A DNA stretch of 64,000 nt, from the NCBI GenBank assembly GCA_039942715.1, contig JBDVBY010000008.1, forward strand, positions 1-64,000, read 5' to 3'. Source of the DNA: JABDJX01 sp039942715 (GTDB lineage Bacteria; Pseudomonadota; Alphaproteobacteria; Rhodobacterales; Rhodobacteraceae). The position numbers and the translations under genes were made by a program. The notes under the pieces are model-generated. The model ran no database searches. It was not told the origin of the DNA and saw nothing but the letters and a program-made list of their open reading frames with translations. This document shows positions 7,049-16,241 of the stretch, in pieces (the stretch's first letter is position 1; every line of letters starts with the position of its first letter).

Positions 7049-8467
7049 ATGTTTCGATCCGCAGGCATGCGTTTCATTATCGTTGGCGCGTTGGCGTTGA
7101 TGATGTTTATCCCTCTCAACCTAGTCAGCGAGATCGTGCAAGAGCGTTCACGCTATTCAGATCAAACTATCGCAGACATCAGCCGCGAGTGGGGCGGCGC
7201 GCAACTGATCAGCGGCCCGCTTTTGGTGATCCCGGTGACGGAGGAGGTGACGTATAAACGCAAACGCGAGGCGATTGACGCAGTGACAGGTCGTTCGCTG
7301 CGCGATGACAAAAACAATCTAATCTACGAGCATTATGAGGAGACGGTGACGGAGGATCGCGCGCCCGTCTATCTTTATCCAGAGCGCTTTGAGATGGACG
7401 TTGCCACGCAAACCCAAACCCGCGCGCGGGGGGTGTTTGAGGTGCCGGTTTTCACCGCTGACGTCGGCCTTGATTTCAATTTTGATACAGAGATTGCCAG
7501 TGACGTCTTAAGCGAGAAACAAACGTTGATCTGGAGCGAGGCAGAGCTGCGAGTTTTGCTAAACTCTAACCGGGCACTGCGCGGCGAGGCGATTTTAGAA
7601 ACTGGCACTCAAGGCTTTGATTTGGAACCGATCCCAGCCTCGAAAGGTGCCGGAACAGGTGTGTTTTCTCGCACAAGCGATCCGCGGAAATTGGGCGATT
7701 TTTCCTTGCGTTTGTCGATGAACGGCGCACAGCACTTTGGCGTGGCCGCCGTGGGTCGCACAACCAAGGTGACAATGAACAGCGACTGGCCCGATCCTAG
7801 CTTTTTCGGTGATTTCTTGCCCGATGCACGCGACGTTGCCGCCGATGGGTTTTCTGCCACATGGACCGTGCCGCACCTTGCGCGCTCCTTGCCGCAAGTG
7901 ACACGCGAAAACCCCGATGGCACTGCACGCAGTCAAGCCACGATGATGGTGCGCTACCTGACGCCAAATGACTTCTATCAAAAGGCATGGCGTTCGGCGC
8001 GCTATGGCATTCTGTTCATCTCACTGACGTTCCTGACAATTCTGCTTCTGGATCGTGGTGCCAAGAAACCCGCGCACCCCGTGCAGTATCTGATGGTGGG
8101 CCTTGCTCAGTCGGTTTTTGTTTTGCTGATGCTGGCCTATGCCGAGCAGATCGGCTTTGGCGCGGCTTATTTGGTTGCTGCTGGTGCGACGATTGGATTG
8201 CTGACCGTGTTCGGGGCCACAGCTTTGAAACTAGGCAAGAAAACCGGGCTTTTGGCTGGTGTCTTGGTGACTGTTTACGCGGTGCTGTACCTGATCTTGC
8301 GGAGCGCGGATTTTGCTTTGTTGGCTGGTGCGACCTTGGCCTTTGTTGCCCTTGCGCTGACCATGTGGCTGACCCGCAACGAGGAATGGCAAGGACCTGA
8401 AAGAACAGGCGGTGGGCGTTGGTTCAAACGCACGTCTCCCGCCGCGCCAAGTGTTCCTGCCGAATAA
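7049..8467 (+). CDS. creD: Inner-membrane protein CreD
   Basis: 472 aa from the ATG at 7049 (GAAAGGAC upstream; an in-frame extension to 6962 lacks support). It starts with one membrane helix (FIIVGALALMMFIPLNLVSEIVQERSRY), continues with a large periplasmic domain starting WGGAQLISGPLLVIPV, and ends with about five helices, the CreD/CetA layout. In Enterobacteria CreD belongs to the CreBC regulon and affects envelope integrity and colicin or beta-lactam response. No creBC two-component genes are nearby, so regulation here is different or distant. It is followed by a strong terminator. Confidence 0.92.
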   Translation: MFRSAGMRFIIVGALALMMFIPLNLVSEIVQERSRYSDQTIADISREWGGAQLISGPLLVIPVTEEVTYKRKREAIDAVTGRSLRDDKNNLIYEHYEETVTEDRAPVYLYPERFEMDVATQTQTRARGVFEVPVFTADVGLDFNFDTEIASDVLSEKQTLIWSEAELRVLLNSNRALRGEAILETGTQGFDLEPIPASKGAGTGVFSRTSDPRKLGDFSLRLSMNGAQHFGVAAVGRTTKVTMNSDWPDPSFFGDFLPDARDVAADGFSATWTVPHLARSLPQVTRENPDGTARSQATMMVRYLTPNDFYQKAWRSARYGILFISLTFLTILLLDRGAKKPAHPVQYLMVGLAQSVFVLLMLAYAEQIGFGAAYLVAAGATIGLLTVFGATALKLGKKTGLLAGVLVTVYAVLYLILRSADFALLAGATLAFVALALTMWLTRNEEWQGPERTGGGRWFKRTSPAAPSVPAE

Positions 8468-8517
8468 CATCCCCCAGGCCCGGAGCCGTTCATCCCACGC
8501 CCTCCGGGTCCAACTGC

Positions 8518-8549
8518 GCCCGCCCTTTCCCTTGGGGCGGGCGTTTCTT
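8518..8549 (+). terminator. Rho-independent terminator of creD
   Basis: GCCCGCCC at 8518-8525 pairs with GGGCGGGC at 8535-8542 around a 9-nt loop, followed by GTTTCTT. It lies 50 bases after the creD stop and 30 before the next gene. Confidence 0.85.
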
Positions 8550-8578
8550 ATGCTGAGACGGGAATGAAGGAGACGATC

Positions 8579-9415
8579 ATGAACGCCCCCAAAGATGCAG
8601 AGGCACGTCGCGCGATTAAGCCAGTAATTGTTTACCCGCCGGATACTTTGCCGCCGGTTGATACCGGCGCATACCGCGATGCGGTGTCCGGGTATGAGCT
8701 GACATCCCAAGTTCTCGTACCCCCGCGTGAGGCGGGATCTTTCAGAGTACCAGCAGGCGGTGCGTTTCGGATAACAAGCGTCGACGGTCCACAGGTCGGT
8801 GACCTTAACCTTTTCAACGCAAACGATTTAACAGAGCGGTTCTTTTCCGGAAAAACCCGTGCGATCCACGGCACACACGTTAATGAGGGCGATCATCTGT
8901 GGTCCGTGCTGCCTTACCTGCGTCCGATGGCGACAATTATTGAAGACACCTTGGGCTGGTACGGCTTTGATGAGTTCGGCGGTGGCATTCATGATGTGAT
9001 CGGAACGCGGTGCGATCCGTACACGGGCAACCTATTGTCCGGTAAGGACTATCACCACTGTTGTCATTCAAACCTGACACGCGCTTTGGTGGACGAAACC
9101 GGGTTGTCTTTGGCCGAGGCGGAGATGCATGTGCATGATGTTTTGAACGTGTTCATGTGTACCGGGTTTACTCGCGATAAGGGACAGTACTTTATGAAAG
9201 CATCGCCCGTTCGGCCTGGAGATCAGATCACATTCTTTTCCAATATCAATCTGTTAGGCGTGTTGTCTGCTTGCCCCGGTGGGGATTGTGGCGGCGAACA
9301 TTCTTCCGATGTTGCCGCCTGTTATCCGCTTTTGGTCGAGGTGTTCGAAGGGGCACCTCCGGATGGGTGGCGCGCGCCTGACGTGAATGGTTACGACCGT
9401 TCTCACGGGCGTTAG
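8579..9415 (+). CDS. DUF1989 (urea carboxylase-associated family) protein
   Basis: 278 aa from the ATG at 8579, which has AAGGAG eight bases ahead (an ATG at 8564 overlaps that site and is rejected). Conserved family blocks are visible: GDLNLFNANDLTERFFSGKTR, LYRPM-type region YLRPMATIIEDTLGWYG, HDVIGTRCDPYT, HHCCHSNLTRAL, LNVFMCTGF and ACPGGDCG. DUF1989 proteins usually come as pairs beside urea carboxylase; CgdA and CgdB of this family are known as carboxyguanidine deiminase subunits. This gene stands alone, with no carboxylase or partner, so its substrate is open. Its stop interlocks with the stop of the convergent deoD gene (9412-9415). Confidence 0.85.
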   Translation: MNAPKDAEARRAIKPVIVYPPDTLPPVDTGAYRDAVSGYELTSQVLVPPREAGSFRVPAGGAFRITSVDGPQVGDLNLFNANDLTERFFSGKTRAIHGTHVNEGDHLWSVLPYLRPMATIIEDTLGWYGFDEFGGGIHDVIGTRCDPYTGNLLSGKDYHHCCHSNLTRALVDETGLSLAEAEMHVHDVLNVFMCTGFTRDKGQYFMKASPVRPGDQITFFSNINLLGVLSACPGGDCGGEHSSDVAACYPLLVEVFEGAPPDGWRAPDVNGYDRSHGR

Positions 9416-10116
9416 GCGAAAGCCGCGTCCAGTGCGATTTCTACCATGTCACCAAAGCTGCGTTCGCGTTCTTCCGACGGCAGGGCTTCCCCTGTGAGCA
9501 GGTGGTCGGACACGGTCAATACGGCTAGGGATCGACAGCCATAGCGCGAGGCGAGAGTATAAAGCTCAGCTGCTTCCATCTCGACGCCAAGGATGCCGTG
9601 GCGCACCATTTGTTCATTCAAATCAGGGCGTTCGTCGTAAAAGACGTCCGAAGAGTAAATGCCGCCGACATGGGTTGTTGTTCCTTTAGCGGCGGCAGCC
9701 TGATGAGCGGCCTGCAATAGCGACCAGTCTGCACAGGGCGCGAAATTTACTTCTTTGAAAACCCCGCGCGAGGGGGTGGAGAGGGTGGTGGAGGTCATGG
9801 CGAGGATGACGTCGCGAATGCCAACTTTTTCCTGCATGCCGCCGCAAGACCCTATGCGGATCAATGTCTTAGCGCCATAGTCCTTGATCAGTTCGTTGAC
9901 GTAAATAGACAGGCTGGGCATGCCCATGCCGGAGCCGTGGATGGTGACCGGATTGCCTTTGTAGGTGCCGGTAAAGCCAAGCATCCCTCTTACTTCGTTG
10001 ACCAGTTTTGCATCGTCAAGAAATGTCTCAGCCGCCCATTTGGCACGATAAGGATCACCAGGAAGCAGAACGGTTTCGGCAATATCACCGGGTTTTGCGC
10101 CAATGTGTACGGTCAT
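9412..10116 (-). CDS. deoD: Purine-nucleoside phosphorylase, DeoD type
   Basis: 234 aa, the hexameric DeoD length. It starts MTVHIGAKPGDIAETVLLPGDPYRAK (phosphate-binding Gly and Arg), has VHGSGMGMPSLSIYVNEL-like and IRIGSCGGM blocks, and MEAAELYTLA for nucleoside binding with SDH near the end carrying the catalytic Asp. It splits purine (deoxy)nucleosides with phosphate into base and (deoxy)ribose-1-phosphate. It would process nucleosides imported by the BMP-type transporter at 22.9-28.2 kb (inference). It follows the desaturase gene after 44 bases on the same strand. Confidence 0.95.
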   Translation of the reverse strand: MTVHIGAKPGDIAETVLLPGDPYRAKWAAETFLDDAKLVNEVRGMLGFTGTYKGNPVTIHGSGMGMPSLSIYVNELIKDYGAKTLIRIGSCGGMQEKVGIRDVILAMTSTTLSTPSRGVFKEVNFAPCADWSLLQAAHQAAAAKGTTTHVGGIYSSDVFYDERPDLNEQMVRHGILGVEMEAAELYTLASRYGCRSLAVLTVSDHLLTGEALPSEERERSFGDMVEIALDAAFA

Positions 10117-10160
10117 GATTTCGTTCCTGTTGAGTGCTGTTCAGTGCATCTTAGCGGGGA

Positions 10161-11108
10161 TTAAAACGAGCAAAAAGCAGTTTCGGTATCACATTGCCGC
10201 GTCTGTTCGGAGTGCTCAGTTCTTGTTAGACCTTCGCGCTCTGGACGATCGCTTGGCCCAAGAATGGCGTGCGCCAAACCAAGCCGCTCGAGAAACTTGA
10301 TAAACCAGTATCCGGGATCTAGCTGGCCGTCTTCAACGCCAAGCTTCGCGGAGTGCGGAAAGGCATGATGGTTGCTGTGCCAATTTTCGCCAAAGGTGAT
10401 CAGGCCAAGACCGGGAAGGTTGTAGCCCTGTACTGGCAGACCGGCAATGTGCCAACCTTGATGCCCGATTCTGTGCGCGAAGTGGCCGACCATCCAATGG
10501 CCGATTAACGAAATAGCGACACGCAGGCACACACCCCAAAGCACCCAGCCGATGCCGCCTACAAGGAAAAGTGGGATCGCAACAAACAGCTGCTGTGCCA
10601 TCCAGTGACGCTCGACCCAGCGATAAAACCGGTCATTTGCGATCTGCGGTTCGATTTCAAAACGAGGCGGGTGGTCAAGGTCATACCGGCAGTGCATTTG
10701 CCACCACGCATCGCGCCAAAAGCCAGCGCCGTGACTTGGGTGCGGTGGGCATTCGGTCTGACGCTGGTGCCAGTCGCGCATGTCGTGCGCGCGGATCATT
10801 CCAAAAGGGCCCGCCATCCCGACAAGTGTGCCAAGCCAAACAAGGATGTGTTCAATCCAGATGGGGGTTTTGAAACTTCGGTGGATCAGCAAGCGGTGCA
10901 TACCGACAGAATGCCCAGCGCATATGGTAATGCCTGTGGTGACAAGGAAGACGGTGAAGCCTCCCCAGCTGGGCGTAAGGCTAAGGGCTGCGATAGCGCC
11001 TGCGATCATGGTAAAAAGCCAAAGCGACTTTGCAGTATCCCATCTGATCTGGCCTTGGGTGGCCGAAGTTTTGTCGCTTGGAAATACGCGTTCTGTCGCA
11101 TGCAGCAT
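10161..11108 (-). CDS. Membrane fatty-acid (acyl-CoA type) desaturase
   Basis: 315 aa from the ATG with complement at 11106-11108, which has AAAGGAG 8 bases upstream; an ATG 24 bases earlier would swallow that site. Three His boxes of the membrane di-iron desaturases are present: HRLLIHRSF (about residue 71), HDMRDWHQR (about 108) and ENWHSNHHAFPHS (about 265). Four hydrophobic helices surround them. It introduces a double bond into a fatty acyl chain, probably adjusting membrane fluidity. A divergent ArsR-type gene starts 75 bases away with palindromes between, so control by that regulator is likely (inference). Confidence 0.9.
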   Translation of the reverse strand: MLHATERVFPSDKTSATQGQIRWDTAKSLWLFTMIAGAIAALSLTPSWGGFTVFLVTTGITICAGHSVGMHRLLIHRSFKTPIWIEHILVWLGTLVGMAGPFGMIRAHDMRDWHQRQTECPPHPSHGAGFWRDAWWQMHCRYDLDHPPRFEIEPQIANDRFYRWVERHWMAQQLFVAIPLFLVGGIGWVLWGVCLRVAISLIGHWMVGHFAHRIGHQGWHIAGLPVQGYNLPGLGLITFGENWHSNHHAFPHSAKLGVEDGQLDPGYWFIKFLERLGLAHAILGPSDRPEREGLTRTEHSEQTRQCDTETAFCSF

Positions 11109-11134
11109 CTTGAAACTCCTTTGATCACTCATTA

Positions 11135-11171
11135 ATCTATTAGATAATAAGATATATAACTAATAAGTTAT
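11135..11171. promoter_or_regulatory. Operator palindromes between desaturase and ArsR gene
   Basis: ATAACTAATAAGTTAT at 11156-11171 is a perfect 6-4-6 inverted repeat ending 11 bases before the ArsR-type start. ATCTATTAGAT at 11135-11145 is a 5-1-5 palindrome, and TAATAAG(A/T)TAT occurs at 11145 and 11161, 16 bases apart. This AT-rich cluster lies in the divergent promoter region and suits a winged-helix repressor controlling both genes (inference). Confidence 0.65.
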
Positions 11172-11182
11172 AAGGTGAATTT

Positions 11183-11494
11183 ATGTCAAGCCCTGACAAA
11201 GTCTTTGAAGCTTTGGCTTCGACAACGCGGCGTAGGATATTGGCCTATCTTTCAGAAGGGCCTTTGACGGCCGGCGTTGTGGCTGAGCGATTTGAAATGT
11301 CGCAACCTGCTGTTTCCAAACACCTTTCCATTCTGGAGTCTGCTGATCTGATTTGGAAAAAGCGTGAGGGTCAGTTTGTGAAATACGGCATGAAGGCCGA
11401 CAATCTTGGCGGTACGCTTGCCAAGTTTATGCAAGAGGTTTGCCCGCCAAGTAGGGCGCTTAAGGCGGAACGGCGCTCGGAAAGCTCTGAGTGA
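11183..11494 (+). CDS. ArsR/SdpR-like winged-helix repressor
   Basis: 103 aa. VFEALASTTRRRILAYLSEGPLTAGVVAERFEMSQPAVSKHLSIL is the typical ArsR helix-turn-helix, followed by the wing ADLIWKKREGQFVKYGM. There is one Cys near the C-terminus and no metal-site pair, so it is closer to SdpR-type non-metal members. AAGGTG lies upstream of the ATG. It is divergent from the desaturase gene and likely represses it and itself. Confidence 0.9.
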   Translation: MSSPDKVFEALASTTRRRILAYLSEGPLTAGVVAERFEMSQPAVSKHLSILESADLIWKKREGQFVKYGMKADNLGGTLAKFMQEVCPPSRALKAERRSESSE

Positions 11495-11616
11495 GTCGCT
11501 GAACTACTTTGCCATTTTGGCCGCCACTGTTTCGATCTGGCTTCCTATGGCGGGCAAGAAGAAAAAGCGCGATGTAGAGCGCGACGCAAGTAAATTCGAT
11601 GATCCCATCCATCGTG

Positions 11617-12594
11617 TTAACCCTCTGCGGCTGATTTTCCGCGCGGTTTTGTTTTGTCTAATTCGGGCGTGATAGGGATGTGTTCTTTGTCGTCACCGGC
11701 TGGAAGTTTGAATGGGCCGTTCTCCCAATCGGCGGCTTTCCACGCCTCTTTGGCCTCTTCTATGCGATCCTTTGAAGAGGACACGAAGTTCCACCAGATG
11801 TAGCGGCCTTCGTTCATTGTTTCGCCGCCAAGCGCCATAAGACGCGCGCCTTGTTCGCTTGCGCGCACGCTGACGCGGTCGCCGGGGCGAAACACCATCA
11901 TGCGTCCGGCTTCAAAGACATCGCCTGCGATTTCAACTGAGCCTTGGATGATATAAAGCCCGCGATCTTCGTGATCGTCAGGCAGGGGAAATTCGGCACC
12001 GGGATCAAGAACGACGTCGAGATAGAAGGTTTCTGATTGCATGGTGACCGGGCTATTTTCGCCATAGGCAGTGCCAAGGATCAGCTTTGCGTTGACGCCT
12101 TTTTCGTCGATGTGCGGAAGCGCGTCTTTCTTGTGATGCTCGAAATCGGGGGCCATGTCTTCGTGCTTTTCGGGCAGGGCGATCCAGGTTTGGATGCCGA
12201 AGAGTTTGTGGCGCGTCGCGCGTGTTTCAGTACTTGTGCGCTCGGAGTGCGTGACGCCACGCCCGGCGACCATCCAGTTCACCTCGCCGGGATAAATCAT
12301 CTGATGAGTGCCGACGCTGTCGCGATGTTCAAACTCGCCCTGATAGAGATAGGTGACCGTTCCGAGGCCGATATGAGGGTGCGGGCGCACATCAATTCCG
12401 CCATCGGTGATGAATTCGGCCGGGCCTATTTAATCAAAGAAGATGAAAGGGCCAACCATCTGGCGCTTTGGGCTTGGCAGGGCGCGGCGCACCTCAAAAC
12501 CACCAAGATCGCGGGCGCGGGGAATGATAAGCGTTTCCAGCGCGTCGAGATTTGCGTTTGGGCACTCGGGATTTTGCGTTGGGTTCCAGCTCAT
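11617..12594 (-). pseudogene. Pirin-family protein gene with an in-frame stop
   Basis: From the ATG with complement at 12592-12594 (AGAAGGAAAA upstream) the frame reads MSWNPTQNPECPNANLDALE and continues to PFIFFD, then codon 55 is TAA (complement at 12430-12432), then IGPAEFITDGGIDVRPHPHIGLGTVTYLY and on to 11617 without another stop. Pirins read FFDQ(I/M)GPA here, so a CAA Gln codon has become TAA by one substitution. The rest is intact: His residues of the metal site (RPHPHIGL, FEHRD, GEVNWMVAGRGVTHSE) and the C-terminal pirin domain. Full length would be 325 codons. Either a recent nonsense mutation or a sequence error; translation from an internal GTG at 12390 would lose a third of the N-terminal cupin. 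Confidence 0.85.
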
Positions 12595-12643
12595 TGTTGT
12601 TTTCCTTCTTAAATTCCGGAAACAGCAGCTGGCGCATAATGTG

Positions 12644-14626
12644 CTATTCAGCGGCTACCGGTTCGGGATCGGCCAAAGCGACGATGTCGAACATTATGCG
12701 GTTTAGCTCGAAATCCTTGGGCGTGTAAACGCGAGCCACGCCCATGTCGCGCAGGCGGGTTGCGTCGTCTTCGGGGATGATGCCGCCGACGACGAGTGGG
12801 ATGTGACCCAGATCGGCGTTGCGCATTTCCTCCAGCGTTTCTTCGATGAGGGGCAGGTGACTGCCCGAGAGGATCGACAGGCCGATAACGTGGGCTTTTT
12901 GTTCTTGTGCGGCGGCGACGATTTCCGAGGGGGTAAGGCGGATGCCCTCATAGGTGATGTCCATGCCCGCGTCGCGGGCGCGTGCCGCGATCTGTTCAGC
13001 GCCGTTTGAGTGGCCATCAAGACCGGGCTTGCCGACGAGGAATTTAAGCTGTGTGCCGAGCTTGGTCGAAACAGCGCTGACGGCGTCGCGGATCTCTTCA
13101 AGGCCTTCGGTGCGGTTTGATGGGCTGGTCGAGACGCCTGTTGGCGCGCGATATTGGCCAAAGGCAGCGCGCACAACGTTGCCCCATTCGCCGGTTGTCG
13201 CACCCGCTTTGGCAGCAGCGATGGACGCGGGCATAACGTTGCGCCCCTCGACGCAGGCCGCTTTCAGATCGGCAAGGGCGGCGTTTACCAAACCGTTGTC
13301 TCGATCTGCGCGCCATTGCTCTAGCCGATCGATTTGATCTGCTTCGGCTTTTGGATCAGCGACCATGATCGCCTCTGGCCCGGAGGTGAGGGGCGAGGGT
13401 TCGCCCGCTTCGTATTTGTTCACGCCGACGACGGTGGTTTCGCCGACCTCGATACGCCCGATGCGATCGGAGTTTGCGTCGACCAACCGGGATTTCATGT
13501 ATTCGATCGCCTCGACAGCGCCGCCCATGGCGTCGATGTGCGCCAGCTCTGTTCGTGCGCCGTCTTTCAGGGCGTCGACTTTGGCGGCGATGACGGGGTT
13601 GCCGTCAAACAAATCGCCGTACTCCAAAAGGTCGGTTTCAAAGGCGAGGATTTGTTGCATCCGAAGCGACCATTGCTGATCCCAAGGGCGCGGCAGTCCA
13701 AGCGCTTCGTTCCATGCGGGCAGCTGCACAGCGCGCGCGCGGGCGTTTTTGGACAGTGTGACGGCGAGCATCTCCAGCAGAATGCGATAGACGTTGTTTT
13801 CAGGCTGTTGTTCGGTGAGGCCAAGCGAGTTGACCTGAACGCCATAGCGAAAGCGGCGGAACTTCTCTTCTTCCACCCCATAGCGCTCGCGGCAGATCTC
13901 GTCCCACAGCTCAGTAAAGGCGCGCATTTTGCACAGCTCAGTTACAAAGCGGATACCGGCGTTAACGAAGAAACTGATGCGTCCGACCATGGCCGGGAAA
14001 TGCTCTGGCGGAACTTTGTCTTTGAGATCGTCGAGCACGGCTTGGGCCGTGGCCAACGCATAGGCGAGCTCTTGTTCGGGCGTCGCGCCGGCTTCTTGCA
14101 GATGGTAGGAACAGACGTTCATCGGGTTCCATTTGGGCAGATGCTCACGGGTGTAGGCGGCCACATCGGTGATCATGCGCAAAGAGGGGCGGGGTGGGCA
14201 GACGTAGGTGCCACGGCTGAGGTATTCTTTGATGATGTCGTTCTGTACTGTGCCTTGCAGTTGGCTAATATCCGCGCCTTGTTCTTCGGCGGCGGCGATA
14301 TAGAGCGCAAGCAGCCAAGGCGCTGTCGCATTGATTGTCATCGATGTGTTCATCTGCTCAAGCGGGATATTGTCGAACAGGGCGCGCATATCGCCAAGGT
14401 GCGTGACGGGCACGCCGACCTTGCCCACTTCGCCACGCGCAAGGCGATGATCGCTGTCGTATCCGGTTTGCGTTGGCAGGTCGAAGGCGACGGAAAGGCC
14501 GGTTTGGCCCTTAGCAAGGTTGCCGCGATAAAGCTCGTTGGACGCTTTGGCGGTCGAGTGGCCCGCGTAGGTGCGGAAGAGCCAAGGGCGGGATTTCTCG
14601 GAATGTGTCATCGAACGGCCACTCAT
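12644..14626 (-). CDS. ecm: Ethylmalonyl-CoA mutase
   Basis: 660 aa. The N-terminus SRPWLFRTYAGHSTAKASNE, the TIM barrel with TYVCPPRPSLRMI and WNPMNVCSYHLQEAG, and a C-terminal B12 domain with GLDGHSNG (535-542: Asp537, His539, Gly542 for the base-off cobalamin ligand) are as in the Rhodobacter sphaeroides enzyme; shorter than methylmalonyl-CoA mutase. It converts (2R)-ethylmalonyl-CoA to methylsuccinyl-CoA in the ethylmalonyl-CoA pathway of acetyl-CoA assimilation. ATG codons at 14626 and 14611 are both possible starts; neither has a strong ribosome-binding site. Divergent from the acyltransferase and ccr genes. Confidence 0.95.
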   Translation of the reverse strand: MSGRSMTHSEKSRPWLFRTYAGHSTAKASNELYRGNLAKGQTGLSVAFDLPTQTGYDSDHRLARGEVGKVGVPVTHLGDMRALFDNIPLEQMNTSMTINATAPWLLALYIAAAEEQGADISQLQGTVQNDIIKEYLSRGTYVCPPRPSLRMITDVAAYTREHLPKWNPMNVCSYHLQEAGATPEQELAYALATAQAVLDDLKDKVPPEHFPAMVGRISFFVNAGIRFVTELCKMRAFTELWDEICRERYGVEEEKFRRFRYGVQVNSLGLTEQQPENNVYRILLEMLAVTLSKNARARAVQLPAWNEALGLPRPWDQQWSLRMQQILAFETDLLEYGDLFDGNPVIAAKVDALKDGARTELAHIDAMGGAVEAIEYMKSRLVDANSDRIGRIEVGETTVVGVNKYEAGEPSPLTSGPEAIMVADPKAEADQIDRLEQWRADRDNGLVNAALADLKAACVEGRNVMPASIAAAKAGATTGEWGNVVRAAFGQYRAPTGVSTSPSNRTEGLEEIRDAVSAVSTKLGTQLKFLVGKPGLDGHSNGAEQIAARARDAGMDITYEGIRLTPSEIVAAAQEQKAHVIGLSILSGSHLPLIEETLEEMRNADLGHIPLVVGGIIPEDDATRLRDMGVARVYTPKDFELNRIMFDIVALADPEPVAAE

Positions 14627-14717
14627 CAGGTAATATTATTTCACAGGAGAAGTATTTATCGAAAGGATATATCACTGTCAATTCGCTGCAGTGCGGCAAA
14701 TCCATATCTGGCGACGC

Positions 14718-14742
14718 GTGTCTTTGTTGTCGCAAAGGACAC
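14718..14742. promoter_or_regulatory. Inverted repeat in the ecm/acyltransferase divergent region
   Basis: GTGTCTTTG at 14718-14726 and CAAAGGACAC at 14733-14742 are complementary apart from a one-base bulge. The surrounding 187-base gap between ecm and the acyltransferase gene must hold both promoters. It may be an operator; no regulator can be assigned. Confidence 0.4.
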
Positions 14743-14813
14743 CTTAAAAAGCTGGTTTTCCTGTATTATCGCTTTGTATTTACCCGCTCTTCACTTCCTG
14801 CAAGGGTGTGCTC

Positions 14814-16217
14814 ATGACGTCTACTGTGACCCTGCCTGTTTGGCTTCTTATCCTTATCCTGTTGTTTGCGGCAGTGACGGCTTCGACGCATCTGTTGTTC
14901 CCGTCTGTGCGCTGGTTCTTTCGCCGCCGCGCCGAACGTCTTGTTGCCAAGTTGAACGCGCGGCTTGATCGGCCGATCCAACCTTTCAAGCTTTTGCGCC
15001 GCAACGACATGATCCAACGGGTGATTTATGACGCGGATGTTGTGCGCGAGGTGAACGCCTATGCCGACAGTCAAGGCGTGCGCGAGGATGTGGCATTTGA
15101 GAAAGCCAGCGATTACGCGCGCGAGATTGTGCCATCGTTCAGTGCAACCGCCTATTTCGGGATTGCGACGCGCGTTTCAAGGATGGTGGCGCGGTGGCTC
15201 TTTGATGTGCGGGTGAATTACCTTGATGAAGAGGCGCTTTCGAAGATCAGCAAAGACGCGACGGTTGTCTATGTGATCAATCACCGTTCGAACTTTGACT
15301 ATGTACTGGTGACCTACCTTGCGGCAAAGCAATCCGCGCTGTCTTATGCTGTTGGCGAGTGGGCGCGTGTTTGGCCGGTTAGCTGGTTCATCCGCGCAAC
15401 CGGAGCTTACTTTATCCGTCGTCGCACACCCACACCGCTATATCGCAAGGTTCTGTCAAGCTACGTGCAGCGCGCGACCGAGGCGGGGGTCTCTCAGGCC
15501 GTGTTTCCCGAAGGCGGCTTGTCCCGTAATGGTGTGGTTGGACCGCCAAAGCTTGGCATCCTCAGCTATGTTGTTGATGGCTGGCGGGATGGCAAAGGGC
15601 GCGACACGGTGTTTGTGCCTGTATCGCTGAATTACGACCGCATCGTTGAAGACAAGGTTTTGATCGCAGCAGGGCGCACAGGCAAACAACGGTTTCGACG
15701 CTCTATCAGTGAGGGCCTGCAATTTGGGGCGCGTTATGCGTGGCGGCGACTGCGCGGCAAAGTTGGGCGTTTTGGGGTTGCTGCAGTCACATTTGGGCGG
15801 CCGATGTCGATCTCTGAGCTTGCCGAGGGCAATCCGCCCGATCTTGTGCAAACGCTCGGGGCGCATCTTTTGGAGGACATCCGTGCGTTCACTCCTGTGA
15901 CAACGACGCCACTGGCGATGGCTGCGATGTTTCAGGTGGCGGCGCCGGTCAGCAAAGAGGTGCTTTTGAGTGAAATGGCGCGCTTAAAGGCTGATTTCCC
16001 GCAGCAAGCCGTGGACGCAACCGACAGAGACGACGCGTTTGATCGCGCTTTGTCAGAAATGGTGATGCGCGATTTGCTGGTTGAGGAGAACGGCACATAC
16101 GCCCTCAAAGACGAAGAATTGGCCGCTTTTTATGCCAACACTCTGCGCCCCCATTTGGGAGAATTGCCGGTTGGGGCGATCCCGAAGCCTGTTGTGTCTG
16201 AGTTGGTAAAGACATAA
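14814..16217 (+). CDS. Glycerol-3-phosphate / lysophosphatidate acyltransferase (PlsB-like)
   Basis: 467 aa from the ATG at 14814 (AAGGG upstream; a GTG two codons earlier is possible). One N-terminal membrane helix (LPVWLLILILLFAAVTA) precedes the acyltransferase domain with NHRSNFD (catalytic His157 and Asp162) and FPEGGLSRNG (about 231-240) for phosphate binding. Its length and long C-terminal region fit PlsB-like glycerol-3-phosphate acyltransferases rather than short PlsC. It would acylate the glycerol backbone in phospholipid synthesis. It sits between ecm and ccr, 110 bases before ccr. Confidence 0.82.
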   Translation: MTSTVTLPVWLLILILLFAAVTASTHLLFPSVRWFFRRRAERLVAKLNARLDRPIQPFKLLRRNDMIQRVIYDADVVREVNAYADSQGVREDVAFEKASDYAREIVPSFSATAYFGIATRVSRMVARWLFDVRVNYLDEEALSKISKDATVVYVINHRSNFDYVLVTYLAAKQSALSYAVGEWARVWPVSWFIRATGAYFIRRRTPTPLYRKVLSSYVQRATEAGVSQAVFPEGGLSRNGVVGPPKLGILSYVVDGWRDGKGRDTVFVPVSLNYDRIVEDKVLIAAGRTGKQRFRRSISEGLQFGARYAWRRLRGKVGRFGVAAVTFGRPMSISELAEGNPPDLVQTLGAHLLEDIRAFTPVTTTPLAMAAMFQVAAPVSKEVLLSEMARLKADFPQQAVDATDRDDAFDRALSEMVMRDLLVEENGTYALKDEELAAFYANTLRPHLGELPVGAIPKPVVSELVKT

Positions 16218-16241
16218 AATTACAAAACTTACTCTTTTTCG

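Noticed and set aside
13334..14968. 544-codon rightward open frame
   Set aside because: It runs antisense through ecm, whose protein is clearly real; the translation is Cys/His/Arg-rich and has no recognisable domain.
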